DNA of 64,000 bases from Adiantum capillus-veneris (GCA_014529385.2 CM043953.1:75585372-75649371), one strand, 5' to 3'; counted from the stretch's first letter, positions 10,455 through 23,169 are shown. The notes: generated by a model from the letters alone, not told the origin. Program-made: numbers and translations.

Positions 10455-10605
10455 ATAACGTAAATCTAAATCTAGCGTAAATAAACGTAAATCTAGTTAA
10501 AAATAAACCTAAATCTAATTTAATGTAAGTCTACATATAACCTAATCTTTAACGTCTTTTAAGATAGTTTCCTACGACGTTATAACTCTCTTCTTCTTGT
10601 GTGTG
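10455..10605. repeat. Direct repeat copy 2 (TAAATCTAA-rich block)
   Basis: Partner of 9727-9880. A third short match (TTTCCTACGACGTTAAA) occurs at 10769. Confidence 0.85.
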
Positions 10606-10810
10606 TGCGCGTGTGTGGATGTGTGTGCCAATAAAAAGAGATAAATGGTATAACCTTTCTATCACCCATGCCAAGTATGATAGATTGATTATGCCATTTC
10701 CCTCTTGAATAATAGGTCTTGAGTTCAACTCCTCGTCGGCTAGATCTTTAGGTCTTTTAATTTTAATTAGTTTCCTACGACGTTAAATTAGTTTCTCTCT
10801 CTTTCTCTCT

Positions 10811-11040
10811 CAATGTGTGTGCGTTTTTTTGGATCGTATGCATGTTTTCTCTCTCTTTTCCTTTCTCAATGTGTGCGTTTTTTGTTTATGCATGTTCTCT
10901 CTCTCTTTTCCTCTCTCAATGCGTGCGTTTTTTGTTTATGCATGCTCTCTCTCTCTTTTCCTCTCTCAATGTGTGTGTGCATTCTTTGTTTATGTATGTG
11001 TGTGTGCGTTTTTGTTTTTGTTTGTACTCTCTCTCTCTCT
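10811..11040. repeat. 50-bp minisatellite, four copies
   Basis: Units start CAATGTGTGTGCG at 10811, 10867, 10917 and 10967. Copies 2 and 3 are exactly 50 bp and differ at very few sites. Each unit combines a TG-rich part, a T-run, TTTATGCATG and a CT-rich tail. Confidence 0.9.
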
Positions 11041-11060
11041 CTCTCTCTCAAAAACACTAT

Positions 11061-11170
11061 GTGTGTGTGTGTATGTGTGTGTGTGAGAGAGAGAGAGAGG
11101 GAGAGAGAAAGAGGGGAAGGGAACATGAGAATGAGGAGACGGAAGGAGCATACCTGGCTCTCCTTCCTCT

Positions 11171-11228
<58 letters not shown>

Positions 11229-11233
11229 AGAAT

Positions 11234-11270
<37 letters not shown>
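11061..11270. repeat. (GT)n / (GA)n compound microsatellites
   Basis: GT tract at about 11061-11085 followed by GA; then GT at 11174-11226 and GA at 11239-11268. These give long spurious frames in several registers. Confidence 0.95.
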
Positions 11271-11273
<3 letters not shown>

Positions 11274-11360
11274 CGTTACCTGCTCCTTGCTTGAGGGCGT
11301 CGAAAAACTCAAATCTGAGATCTGAGTTTTTGGGCGCGCTCGGTTATTTTTTTAGCCCAG

Positions 11361-11446
11361 CCGGCGTCGCTATGAGCATCGCAAATTTCTTTGTAAATTT
11401 GCGACGCTCATAGCGACGCTCATAGCGACACTCATAGCGACGCCGG
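11361..11446. repeat. CACTA subterminal hairpin and GCGACGCTCATA repeats
   Basis: CCGGCGTCGCTATGAG (11361-11376) is exactly reverse-complementary to 11431-11446, around a loop with three further direct copies of a TCATAGCGACGC-like unit. Short subterminal repeats in both orientations are the transposase-binding region of CACTA elements. Confidence 0.85.
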
Positions 11447-11495
11447 GAAATTTTTTTTTTGAGCGTCGCTGTGTGAGCGTTGCTAATATGAATAA

Positions 11496-11507
11496 CCTCT
11501 TGTAGTG
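11496..11507 (-). repeat. CACTA terminal inverted repeat
   Basis: Minus strand reads CACTACAAGAGG, a typical CACTA terminus. The matching opposite end is not in the window. Confidence 0.8.
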
Positions 11508-12740
11508 TTAGACCCATGGGTGTAGGCCCTAGTATTAGAGATCCAAAAGAGGTTTTATTTTTTTATCCTATGTCTAACCCACCCATAGTCCATAGGATTC
11601 TAGTATAGGGCTATTGTCACTCTTGCATATAGTAAGATCTTCATGGATGGTATCAGCTCTTGTGCATACTGAGTACATACTATGGTTTTCATTTGTATGT
11701 TATAAGTTGTTTTGTTTACGGTTTGGCCGTTATTTTTATTTAGTGTTCAAACTTTTTTGAGTATGAGATAAGTTTGAAAGCCTAAACAAGGTAAATCTTC
11801 AATTGGTACTAAATTTCACTATTCAATCCAAGGATAGTACTCACATGAATAGCCTTTACACAATAACGCAAGAAAAGAAACTATTACTAAAGCAAGTCCA
11901 GCTCCCCACTTTCAAGGAAGAAAATCCCAACCTCGAGTGTGATGCTAAAAGCATGGCTCGAGGCTATGGATGACTACTTTTTGGCAATAAGGATTGCCTA
12001 GGAGAATCAAGCGATGTAGGTATATTTTATCTCAATGGAGATGCTAAACTATGGTGGAAACAGCATTGTAGAGACTTTCCAACCAATAGCCCATCTTGGA
12101 ACAAGATGAAGCAAGCAGTTAAAGAATGTTACCTCCCTCCTATACACCAAGCTATTAAGATGAATGAGTTTTTTGGCATATGCCAACTAGGGCTTTCACT
12201 GGAGGAGTACTACACCAAGTATGTGTCTTTACGACGCTATGCTCCCTAGATGATAATGGAGCAACATGTTGCTTGCTTAACAAACTCTTAAGCATACATC
12301 TTGAAGCTATGAGGCCTACACTGATTCGGGATGTCCTTTTCAGAGCCAAACCTCTCTGATAGAAGGAATTACCCCTATAAGGAACTATAATAGTTTTCAC
12401 AACTTTAGGGGAAGAGATAGGGGAACCTTCAACCAAGGACATCAACAATGTGGAGTAGGTGCTACAGTAAACTTAGAGCAGACCTTCCCAAACATCAACT
12501 GTTATGGATGCCATCAAATGGGACACTATAGAAATAATTGTTCACAAGAGAAAAACCCTATACTTACCGCAAGAACCATTTCTCAACCTCAGATAAATAA
12601 AGGGACAATCCAGGAGGAGGTAGAAATGGAGGACGTGCCAAACGGAGAGGAGCAAGAGCTTACGCACCCACGGGAGAGCCAATCTTAATAAATGAAAAAG
12701 ATGAAAGAGCCACTCGTTTGGCCACAGTTAGCAATCGTAG
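11508..12740 (+). mobile_element. Relic LTR retroelement with gag only
   Basis: A TGGTATCAGCTC primer-binding-like site (11648-11659) is followed by a decayed gag. About 12030-12145 reads GDAKLWW...SWNKMKQAV, typical of Retrotrans_gag. A CCHC knuckle (CYGCHQMGHYRNNC) lies near 12500-12540. Many stops and frameshifts are present, and no protease or pol was seen. The sequence left of the primer site is a truncated LTR, cut by the CACTA insertion at 11507. A purine-rich stretch near 12838-12860 may be its polypurine tract. Confidence 0.65.
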
Positions 12741-15700
12741 AGCTCAACCACATTAGGCAATTAGCTGAACCACTTGAAACAATAAAACCTTAAGCTATTT
12801 GTATATTGTAATAGTACATATTATTTACTTTTTCCCACGGGGGGTGGTAAGTGGGGATCGACTAAGGTTGTCGATCATGAACGGGTGGACCCGATTAGTT
12901 GGATAGCTATCCATCCTCGCATATTAACGTCTAGTAAACTTCTTCAGTGGAAGAGGAGTTCACCAACGGATGTGCTCTCACTCACATAGAGAAAAAAAGC
13001 ATTGGAAGAGGATTCCTTAGCCCATTTGCGGAGGTTATAGAGCCAAAAAAATATTACATCTTAAGTTTTGTCCCGTTTTCAATTGTGAGACAGGACTAGG
13101 TCTTTTCTAGGGCTATAGTCTCAAGCCATTTCCAATGGTAAGGGCCTATTACCTATATTTTCTTGCTTAGAGATTCTTATTTTTATTAGGCCTAGAGACC
13201 TGGCAAGGACCGGGGTCCCCATCTCAACTTTAGTGTCGGCGGATTGGGGACCTCTCACCGTCACTTAAGAAATTTTTGTATCTAGGGGATCTCAAATGAG
13301 GATGATGTTCAAAAACACCAAGATATAGCATGAAGAAGAACAAGATATTAATAAGTGCTCTCATTTATGTAGGCGATTCATATTTACAACAAGATAAATG
13401 TGAGCTCAGCAATTATGTCAAGGGTCTAATCCAATACATATGTATCCTTTAACATTGTGTTTCCTATTGTACATACTCTATTTCTCTATTGCAAGCAGTG
13501 GAGCAGGGGAATGGGAACACACCCAAGTACACACCACAGATGCCTCTCTATAGCCCAAGGCACACACTGCACTGCACCGCACCCCACCCCTCTCAAATTC
13601 ACCTTCAATACAATCCTATTTTCCGAATCCAAAATAGAGCACACCTTGCAAACAAGCACTGACATGACTCGAATAATTAAAACGTGCACCACACTACTTC
13701 AATCTCGACTACACATAGAACATCCACACAACCGATCTATTTCCAGACCCTCTCCCCTTGCACCACACCATACGTTGTTCGGGGCACCACAACGCCAAAC
13801 CGACATAGCCTACGGGCAACCACAAGTACGCAATTGAGCAGAGAAAAATAGAAGAAAAAAGGGGGATGGGGGTGTTGACACACTTGAAAAGGGCGGGTTT
13901 TTTATTACACAAGCTTCAATTACAGGGTTTTCTTCGTCCTTCTTCACCGACTCATCAACACCAAACTCTCTTGAGCTTCTCTCCCCTTCACCTGTTCAGA
14001 ACTTCTCCAAAAATTTAAAACGGCAAAATGGTGGGTCCTCCTAGGGTGTGTGCCATTGCCCCCTCTTTGCTAATTTTTTCTATTTTTTTCTTAACCACTG
14101 CATGTGAGTCCCCTTCTAATTTCGGCACTCCACTTGATCTCCAAGTTATTGCATGTGTGCAACCCCTTATGCCCAAGGGAATAGTCACGGCGTCATGACT
14201 GTCCCGTGGGACTCCTCTTCAATAAACAGTTTTGGGAGCCTTTTTAGGCATGTAGTCATTCACCCATTACAAACTGCCATGTCATCATCAACATTGCGCA
14301 AGCGCCACCCCCGACCACCAACGGCCGCCCACACAGTGCCGCTATAGCAAACCGCCATAGCCCACGCTTCAAAAAACTTCTCTAGCTCATGTGATACCCA
14401 ATGGGGGCACCCCTTGTGGCTCTTCTACCCCACTTGCCTGCTCGCGGCCTCCCATATGGGATAATTCTCTTGGCCACATGGCGGCTCCCTGTGATCTTGA
14501 CCCCAAGGCCCCAAGACCACCAAAAACCCTTTTGAAAAATTTCAACAAAAAGTTTCTTTTTTCACCATGCTTGCTATGTATGCCATTCCCTGCACCCGGG
14601 ATCCAATCATCGAGCTGTAAAGCCATGCTTACAGACCCGTTCTTGACCACAACTCATACAAGCCCCGATGCATTTTGGCGTTCCCACGCTTGTAAACAGA
14701 GCCGTTCAAAATTAGAAAAAATCATATGGCACCCTGTGGTCACTGCCCAACTGTCGACTTCTTCGACCCACCATATCTTTCTTATTCGATGCTCGATTGA
14801 TGAGCCGTTTCTTCCTATTAGCTCCATACATTGCATAGCACAATCCAAAACCCAATCAAGATTCAAAAACATTCAGGTGACACGCTTCCCAAGGTAGTTC
14901 ATCCGACCCAAAATCGACCCCTGACAAAATTTTATATGGCAATAAGTTGACCTCCATGACTCCGATTGGCGATCTAAAAAGATCGACATGCTCCACAAGA
15001 TGAGCACTTCATGCCCATGCATTCATTTTAACTTTGATGCTCCATCCACAACTGCCCTGTCTATCGAGAATCTGCAAACCGCTCCAACTTTGATATGTCA
15101 TATATTTCATCCTACAGCTCCATTTGAGGAGCCGTCTAGACTAGTTTGTAGATCATACTGAGGGCCACTTATGAAATTCTCTTTCTTGCACTTTGGACCC
15201 TTTGACCATGCACCTCTAACACGCACCATAACATAGTATTTTTGTCTTGAATGCCACATAGAGCGTACACATCCACTGCCTCTTACTTGCTCTTCACCCT
15301 TTCAGTTGCCCACCACTTTGGCAAGCCCTTAAAAGCCTGTACAACCCTGCTTTGCACTCTTTGTAGCACCGACCAACTTTGGTTGCACCATCATTCCCCA
15401 ACCCCTTTGTTGAACACTCAATGTTCAACCAAAAAATATGACTAAAGAAACTGAGAAACTGCAAAACTGATAAATATTGTGAGCAAACAAAAAAGTCTAT
15501 TGTATGTACAAAGTCTTATTCAAGGCATATATGGATCCTGCTTAGGTCAGTTTCCCAACCCCTTCTAGTGAAACTTGATGCACGGCTAGCATCAACTCTC
15601 TTGAAAAATAAAGCTTGAGATGCACACCATTCACCTGGTTCTTGAGAAGACGACCATTCACTTTAACCAAGAATTGTACCATGAAAACAATAACCATAAC

Positions 15701-15889
15701 GAGAAGAAGATTCTCAAACCATAAATGTACCATATTCACAACGTAATTGCAAAACCATAACCATAATCATGATTGCCATACCATAACCATAATCGTAAAT
15801 GAAATGCAAAACCATAAGCATAAACGTCAAAATGTACATGTATACAATGAATATGGTCATCAGGATGACCATAACTACAAAAAATCATA
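12741..15889. other. No recognised gene
   Basis: Reading frames here are short and match no family I know. The segment 14300-15200 has the texture of an old LTR on the minus strand, but I found no partner copy. Confidence 0.5.
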
Positions 15890-16690
15890 GATGGAGGATG
15901 TCACCCTCATGGTAATGCCTCCCAGTCAACGGCCTCTCCCTCCTCCTGAAGCTGGGTCAAAAGAGCCACAAGTCCATGCTTGTACCCATACTTCTCCTCT
16001 CAACATGTCGGAGGGTGCTTCATGGCAACTTCCTACAAAATAAACACCATAAGATAAATATTAAAATAGCATATACATATCTGACAATTTAAAGCGTACA
16101 TAAAATACTTACAAACTCATGTCAAAGAGTGTCGTAGCCCCCACTCCCAAGATGTGACGCTCCAATAGAGTCCAAACGTGCTCTAGCTACATCTCTCTGC
16201 TGCTGAAATCTCTAGGATTGTCTTGTGTCTCTCATGCAATCCCCACCCACTCCTCTACGTCCAACCATGCCGGCTTTGGACTATCGGCCTTGTACCTGTC
16301 TCTCACCTCTGACCGACGGTGTGACATTGTGGCAATCGCCATGCTCAAGATCCAATCATTCGAGACTGGATCGTACCCCTCTGTTGGCCTTAGTCTTTGT
16401 GAATGGCCTTGATGATGTAATTCTTTATCTCATCATCTTGATCATCCCAAATCTCCATCATAGAGTGGCCAAACTAAATTGTACAGAGCTGCCAAATCCT
16501 GGCATACTCGTCCTAGGCGTAGGGCCGGCTGTACTAGGTCTAGAGAGACCAACTCCCCAGAGGTTCTGTGCATAAGCAACTTGCTCTGGTGTAAAATGTG
16601 ACAAAAAGGAACCCATCTGCTCGGGTGATATACCGATCGGAGTGACTAAAAACTAAAGCTAGGAGAATATGTCTTGTCATCATCGTCCAT
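15890..16690 (-). pseudogene. Possible second CACTA gene relic (plant Transposase_24-like)
   Basis: Minus-strand pieces in several frames read like a degraded plant transposase of the Ptta/En/Spm type: stretches such as GYKHGLVALLTQLQEEGEAV (near 15950) and RYKADSPKPAWLDVEEWV (near 16260-16310). They lie downstream of the TNP2 relic on the same strand, where the accessory gene of many CACTA elements is found. Frames are broken throughout. This is a tentative reading. Confidence 0.35.
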
Positions 16691-16730
16691 GGCTACATAT
16701 ACACAAATAACACAGATACAATACATTAGT

Positions 16731-19700
16731 TCACATATCCATAAAGGAGCAACTTAAGCAATGCAAATAATAAAAAAACGAAGCTGCAACACAACTCATT
16801 TTATCTATCCAATGTTGTAGAATAATTAAAAGAGTTTTACAAAAGAGCTCGCAGTAAAAAGCAGTAGTCAATCTCTTATCTTCCATGAGAGCTGATGCAC
16901 CAAAGATATCTATCTCAATTTGTAATTCTACATCTTTGTCATCAAACTCCACTTCTACATCGCTCTCCGCATCTATCTGCGTATTTGAGAGCTCATCTCT
17001 AGGTTCAGGCATTTACTCACCATTGACCTCTAGCTCGAAATCCGCAATTACATTATCCGTCGGTCGTGCACTTTGGTCATGAAGCTCTTCAACCTCAACC
17101 TCCAATCCTTCACACACTTGTTTGCTCCGTGGAGAAACTTGAACAACAAAGAGTCAGCGCGGTTTAGAAAAATCTTTTTCATCCTTTTCATCCCATAGTG
17201 GATCTATTGTGAACACAACTTGTTCACAATGTTGTAGAAGTACAAAGGTATCCCGACCATCTATCCACACCTATCCAAAGTTCACTTGAATTAGTCCACT
17301 CTTATCTTTGTGCACACTTGCATTAGGCCCACTAATAATAACTTTGAACCACTTACATCAAAGTGAAAAATATTAAATTTCCTAAAGCTAATCTTCAAGA
17401 TGTCTTGGATGTAGCCAAAGTATTCAAGCTAACGAGTCTCAGTGTTCTCATCACTGACACTACTCCAACTTTCTTGGACGGAGCTTACCCTAACCCCACT
17501 GTCGAAGGTGACCCTTTGTTCGTCTATCCGTTGCACTCTAAAGTGTCTCCCGCACGACACAAAGCTCCGTATGTGTGATACCCAAGCACAAAAATTAAAC
17601 AATATTAATATTACTAAAGTAATGTGGTCATATGGACTTGCAAAGTAAGTTGTGAAAAATATTACATACCAGTCGCAACCCCTCAACATCTCCTCTTCTT
17701 CTTCAGTAATCTGAACTCCGTTCCTCTTTGCCTTTGAGATTGTTGCCATCGACCAATAGGAAAGTCTAGCAATTTTTTTAGATGATCTGGAAAAGGAAGG
17801 TTTCTAGTGGCATGATTGCACTTGAATTGCAAGCGAGATGTCATGCGGTGTTGCTTTTCCTCTTCATATCTCTCTAGCCACTTTTTCATGACTTCTGAGT
17901 TGAGAAAACAAAATCTCATAACCTTTTCCCACATTAATTGTGATTTCCATCTTTCTCATTATGCCTTGTCCTTGCGGCTCATCCCTTGTCACCTTGACGT
18001 TGACCTCAATAGTCCATATTCGGGGCAACTCTTGATCAATTGAACCCAAAAACTCATTGATGAGAACAAGAGACTCCTGCACAAGCCATCCTTTAGCCAC
18101 GCTATCGTTAGGGCGAGCCATTTGACAAACAAACCCTTTTAAAGTTTTCATGAATCTCTCCACCAAGAAGAACATCCACCTACTATGGACTACCCCAACA
18201 ATTGCAACTTTATCGACCAGATGTACAGGTAGATGCATTTGGATGGTAAGAATGTTTATTGGGAAGTACTTCTGCACCATACACACTGCTTCAATAGCAT
18301 TTAACCAAGCTGCCTCTATGCTGTCTTTTCTTATCTCTTATGATGAGATCCAACGTACTAACTCACTAATTTTATAGATTGTGCTTCTAATGTCATATGT
18401 CAGCAAATCTTTTATGGCAATTGGTAAGATAAATTGTAAAAATTTGTGCCAATCGTGGGACTTAAGACCACTAGGATTTTCATCTCTAGTAAAAGCCGTT
18501 TTCAAACATTGCATGCACCCAACATGAGTCTTGAATGAAGATAAGGTCTTCTTCACTTGTTGCTCCTCTACACGACTCAAAACCCATGGACCTTTTGGTA
18601 TAGAAAACTTTTCATTGGATTTAAGTCAAGGCCATATCTCACGCATTTGTCCCGCAGCCTATAAGTCATCTCTTTGAGCCTTGCTTCACCTTTTCCCAAT
18701 GATGGTCTTCCATAAAATCTCCCCCACATTCTTAAAAATGTGCATTGGGTCAAGCAGATGATTAATAAGCAGGTCACTCCAATATGGGAGTTCATGCAAA
18801 ATAGAGAGTCTCTTCATGCCAGGTGGCTTAAAATCTCCCCTTTCTAACAACATGTTATTCCAATCAATCGGTTTTAGTGGATGCATGTCGTGTTTGCATA
18901 TGTTTGGTCCACATAGCTCATGTCCTTCATGCAAAAATCTACCATGCTCTTTATAAATTGTCTTACTCAAATGATCAGAGCGGCAAAAGCCAAGTCGAGG
19001 ACCACATTTTGTACATGCATGATTGCCCGATCAGTAACTCAAGTTTGAAAATTCATAAAAATGAAATAAAAACATTGGCACGGCCAGGGATTGCATATAG
19101 GTGAGGGTTTCAAAGATACTTAACTGAACAATCACCAAAACCTGGCCAATTGTGCATGGTCCACCTGAAAATGCCTTGCACATGGGCATTTTGTCGTCCG
19201 ATTGGTTAGGACATGTCAACCACATTGATTTATGTCCACAAGATTTGGAGCTCTTTTATAAGTGGTGCCAGATAGACATCCACATTCTTTTCCTTGTACT
19301 TTCCTGTGACAATCAGTGACAATAGTAGATGGCCCTTCTTCATAGCTAGCCATGGTGGAAGATTATAATTAACCAAGCAAATAGGCCATGTGCTCCATGA
19401 CAAACTCCATAATCCAAATGGGTCTACTCCATCCATTACCAGACCAAAACGGATACAATGAGGCTCATCCTTGAATGTAGGCCATCTTTCCTCTATGTGC
19501 TTCCATGCACAAGAGTTAGTAGGCACCCGCATCACATCATCTATGGATCTAGTATTTGTATGCCATGTCATCCAAGCGACTATAGACTTGCGCCTGAACA
19601 TGCTCTTTATTCTTGGAATGATAGGAAAGTGTCGAAGGATCTTTGCAGGGACAAATTTTCCTTGTGTGTCCTCTCTATACCTGCTTGATCTACATTTGGA

Positions 19701-19865
19701 ACATTGTTCCAAATTTTCATACTCATTATGAAAGAGTATACAATCATTAGGGCATGCATGTATTTTGTGGTAATCCATGCCCAAGTTAGTTAGAAGATTT
19801 TTAGCGACAGGACGGATAGGGGGTATGTGACTCCGTTCTGACAAGATTTGCTCGTTGAGCAACCT
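16731..19865 (-). pseudogene. Degenerate CACTA TNP2 transposase with DUF4218 and DUF4216
   Basis: Order on the minus strand: an exon starting near 19865 after a CAG acceptor with the TNP2 core (HACPNDCILF, CSKCRSSRYR, MDGVDPFG, NYNLPPWL); a broken continuation near 19225-19100 (RWTMHNWPGF region, with a TAA after VDMS); the DPMHIFKNV motif near 18750; GLKSHDWHKFLQFILP near 18460; DUF4218 at about 18290-18000 (HLPVHLVDKV, RWMFFLVERFMKTLKG, RPNDSVAKG); and DUF4216 at about 17360-17110 (SGLIQVNF, DTFVLLQHCEQVVF). The region 17012-16731 encodes an acidic tail. At least six frame changes or stops show it is dead. The 5' exon seen in the first CACTA copy is absent. Confidence 0.85.
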
Positions 19866-19984
19866 GTCAATACATCAACAAGTGAACACAACAATCATAT
19901 TATTGAATTTTAATTTGGGCAGAGTAAACGTCACTTTATATAAGCAGCCTGAAATAGACATATTGCAAAGACCTAACACATAAT

Positions 19985-20395
19985 TGACTAGCCCTAGCTA
20001 AGACCTAAACCCTTACGTGGCTTGAATATTGACTAGCCCTTATTAGCAAGAGGCTAGTCCTAAGCGGCTAAGCGGCTATATAACAAAGTAGGTAGGACTA
20101 AGCGACGCGGCTAAGCGGTTTAATACCTAACCGGCTAGCCCTAAGCGGTCTAAATACCGATTAGCCCTAAGCGATTAATCTTAAGCGACTAAGTGGCTAA
20201 ATAACGAAGCGGGTAGGTCTAAGCGGCGTGGCTAAGCGCTAAATAACTAAGCAGTTAGCCAGAGGTGGCTAACACTAAGCGGCTAGCTCTAAGCGTCTAG
20301 CCTTCAATGGCCTAAATTTAAGCGGATGAATACCTAAGTGGCTAACCCTAATTAAGCGACTAGCCCTAAGCGGCTAGCCCAAAACGGCCAACTAC
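19985..20395. repeat. Degenerate CTAAGCGGCTAG tandem array
   Basis: More than 20 variants of CTAAGCGGCTAG(CC) occur in about 400 bp, just upstream of the TNP2 relic. It may be the subterminal repeat region of that CACTA element; no terminus was found beyond it. Positions 20400-20715 show nothing else. Confidence 0.8.
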
Positions 20396-20716
20396 ATCCG
20401 ATTGACATAACAACGACTTTGCCATAAGCAATCGCCGTAATAATGTCGATGGACGATTTGCAAAACGCATGAAGTCAATCAAAGGTAATTAGAACCTAAC
20501 ATTAAAACTTAACTAAAAACATTCTAGTTAACATTTACAACACCTACAATAATTAATTTGCATAAAAAGAAAAAAACTAATTATAAAATAACCTATATCA
20601 AAATAACTCCTTTTTTCAATGATCATATTTCATTATCTTTCTTTGTTAATGATGATTTTTAATTAATAAAATCTATCACATAGCAAAAAAAAATCTATTT
20701 TTTCTTTGTTTGAAAA

Positions 20717-20955
20717 TGTGTGTGTGTGTGTGTGCCCACATATAGTGTGTTTAGATTGTTGACAAACTAATGTTCATTTTTATTTATTTGTGTGCATGTT
20801 TATATGCATGTGGGTATGTGTGTTTGTGTATGCAAGAGAAGAGAATGATAGAACATTCACATGCGGCCTATTTGAGCAAGAAGCGCTTGAAGCTGAAATG
20901 TCACCAAGCTTGCAAAAAAAAAAAAAAACACATACACACACACACACACACACTA
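20717..20955. repeat. (TG)n, A-run and (CA)n tracts
   Basis: TG tract at about 20717-20734, A-run at about 20916-20928 and CA tract at about 20932-20953. No gene is recognised from 20956 to 21480. Confidence 0.9.
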
Positions 20956-21589
20956 TGTTACTCACACACACACAAAAGTGAAGAAATCTACCATAAATCT
21001 TGAAAAGAACCTTACTTTGTTGATGGGGAAGAGCGTGTGAGTGGAGATCTCGAGTACGACAAGCCCTACAATACCAAATTTGCAGCAAGTGAGGAGGAGG
21101 AGAGCAAGGGAGGAGATGAAAAATGAGACAAAAATGCGTAGGGAGAACCTGCGCGTTCTGTTTTTTCAAGTTGCATCGGTACAGGCATTGATAGCAACGT
21201 CGGAATATGCATGTAAGCAGGCGTCAAAATCAGTGTCGGAACATGCGTCGGAATGTACTCCTAAATCGGCGTCGAAAATGTAACCCCCATAAGATTTTGC
21301 GACAAAGATGGTTACGGCATAATGCCCTTCTAGATCGTAAATGCTATCTTGAAACCAGACGAGAAGACCTAATCCACAAAAACTAACGAAACCATTGATT
21401 GCAAATGAGTAGTGGACGAAGTTTTTGTTCGAGATCTTAGTGACAATGACGATGACAACTTCCATGATTCACGGAATGAGGACTTAGGGAACTAGGGAAC
21501 GATGCCAAAAGACAAGCTATTGAGTGGCTCTGAAAACGATGACGCACCAAAAAAGATGAGCCAATCCTCTACAAGTTTCCTACCCAAAA

Positions 21590-22402
21590 ATTGCGGAGGC
21601 AAAAGAGATATCAAATGAGACGAACGAGAAAGCAACAAAACCGATTTGAGAAACCAATGCCTAGAATGATGACCAAAATGCAATATCTCATGCTTGTGGG
21701 AGCAGATGACTGTGTTCGAGACAAAATCACCAAAAAACCATTGAAATTGACAACTTTACGAGAACCTCCAAAGAAGCAAAACAAAAAGAAACCCAAGGAC
21801 ACAACCAAAACATCAACCAAAATGCCCAAAACTGAACAAAAAAGCGAATACTAAAAGTTGAAAAGGACACTAAAGGAGGTTTGAACAACTAAGATAGAAA
21901 GTGAGGAGGAGTCTAACATAGAAAAGTTTTGACGCACCCTCTCACTACAAAAAGTACACCATCCAGGACTGATGCATAGTGATTCACCAACTGATGAGAA
22001 AACTTAAAGAACTGGTACATTTTATGATGGGCTTGAGATTGCGAAGTGAATTGACCTAGCTAAACCAGGGGAAGAATCGAGACTGCTTACATAGCCACGG
22101 ATCTCACGGAAGAGGAAGAGAAACTACTGATAGCTACTCTCAATCAATATAGAGATGTGTTTGCTTGGTCGTACAAAGATCTCAAGGGAGTGGACATACG
22201 ATACCCCTAAAGAGAGATGTTAAGCCACACAGACAACGTCCCTATATGTATAATGAAATGTTTGCAAAGAAAATCAAAGAAGAGATAGATAAGCTTAAAG
22301 AGGTAGAGTTTATCTACAAGATAGCCACAGTTAGAGACAACTATCCCTTATCAATTACACATGAGCCTAAGTCGTCAATTCTAAGAATCATCACACTTGC
22401 AA

Positions 22403-22420
<18 letters not shown>
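21590..22420 (+). pseudogene. Ty3 pol fragment (protease-RT linker and RT start)
   Basis: From about 22075 the sequence reads RIETAYIATDLTEEEEKLL, then LNQYRDVFAWSYKDLKGVD, the linker typical of plant Ty3 pol before RT. After a frameshift it continues with PLKRDVKPHRQRPYMYNEMF and KKIKEEIDKLKEVEFIYKI. It then jumps directly to a segment resembling the later RT motif (ATVRDNYPL), so an internal stretch is missing, and ends in a (GT)n(GA)n tract. The Lys/Arg-rich frame at 21591-21854 may be part of the upstream linker. Catalytic RT residues are absent. Confidence 0.65.

Positions 22421-22488
<68 letters not shown>
22405..22488. repeat. (GT)n(GA)n compound microsatellite
   Basis: About 14 GT units followed by about 28 GA units, placed exactly where the pol fragment ends. 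From 22490 to 23160 the DNA is AT-rich with no recognisable gene. Confidence 0.97.
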
Positions 22489-22490
<2 letters not shown>

Positions 22491-23169
22491 AAAACTAAAA
22501 CTTTTGAGGAAGTAGATTTATTAATGAAACTTTGATTTGTCTACCAACGGCATTGAAATTTAAGAGCGTTAATTAAGTCAACAAGCTGATTAAAAATTAA
22601 AGTATGCCTTTACATTACTTATAACAAATACATATATAGAGAGAAAGGGAACTAAAATCATAAATATAACAAAATCTTTATGTATTTGAATATATAGCCA
22701 TATAAAATAAATGAATCAAATAAATCAAGTCATATTGAATGAGGTTAAATTCATGAACTCTTAAAAATAGAATGAAAAAGAAACATTTCCAACTTAAGTG
22801 CTTAAAAGTATTGCAAAAGAAACCTCAAAGAAATCCCCATGCTTCTTTTTAGGGCGTCAAGAGAAAACATATGATTCATATCAAAGTGATCATTATTTCT
22901 CCACTCATAACAAAAAAACATCATCATTTTGGGTTTAGGTAAAAATATTAGCTCCTCAAAAAGTGACACTAGAAGGACATGCTCTAGAACAAGGACACCT
23001 TTTGACTCTACTCTTCTTTAAAAATATTTAAGTGTCATGATGGGGTTAGCATTGTATATAAAGAGTTGACAAATCTTTTGGCTCATGTCAATTTCACCTA
23101 AAATCATTACTTCAAGTGGAAGATTGAATCACCCAAGTTTGAATTTCCCTTTAATGGCGCCTACGTTTT

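Larger units (their letters stand above)
7807..11507 (-). mobile_element. CACTA (En/Spm) transposon, 5' part
   Basis: Minus-strand element. Its 5' terminus is CACTACAAGAGG at 11507-11496, preceded by a subterminal hairpin and simple repeats, followed by an HMA-like exon and by TNP2 transposase exons. It is interrupted at 7806 by element A, and the rest lies left of the window. The possible 3-bp target duplication on this side is TTA (11508-11510). The element sits in the LTR of an older retroelement (11508 onward). Confidence 0.85.

Noticed and set aside
10660-10750. Box B-like GAGTTCAACTCC as a second SINE
   Set aside because: No box A at proper spacing and no tail or second copy.
10813-11312. 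Several long overlapping frames on both strands rich in Cys-Val, Arg-Glu, Leu-Ser or Thr-His
   Set aside because: They are translations of GT/GA microsatellites and the 50-bp minisatellite; no domain and no codon structure.
13457-13837. 126-residue plus-strand frame
   Set aside because: His/Thr/Ser/Pro-rich, no recognised motif, no splice or promoter context; likely chance.
21945-21970. CACTACAAAAAG as a possible CACTA terminus
   Set aside because: It lies within the Ty3 pol fragment region, no inverted partner was found, and it faces the wrong way for the TNP2 relic to its left.
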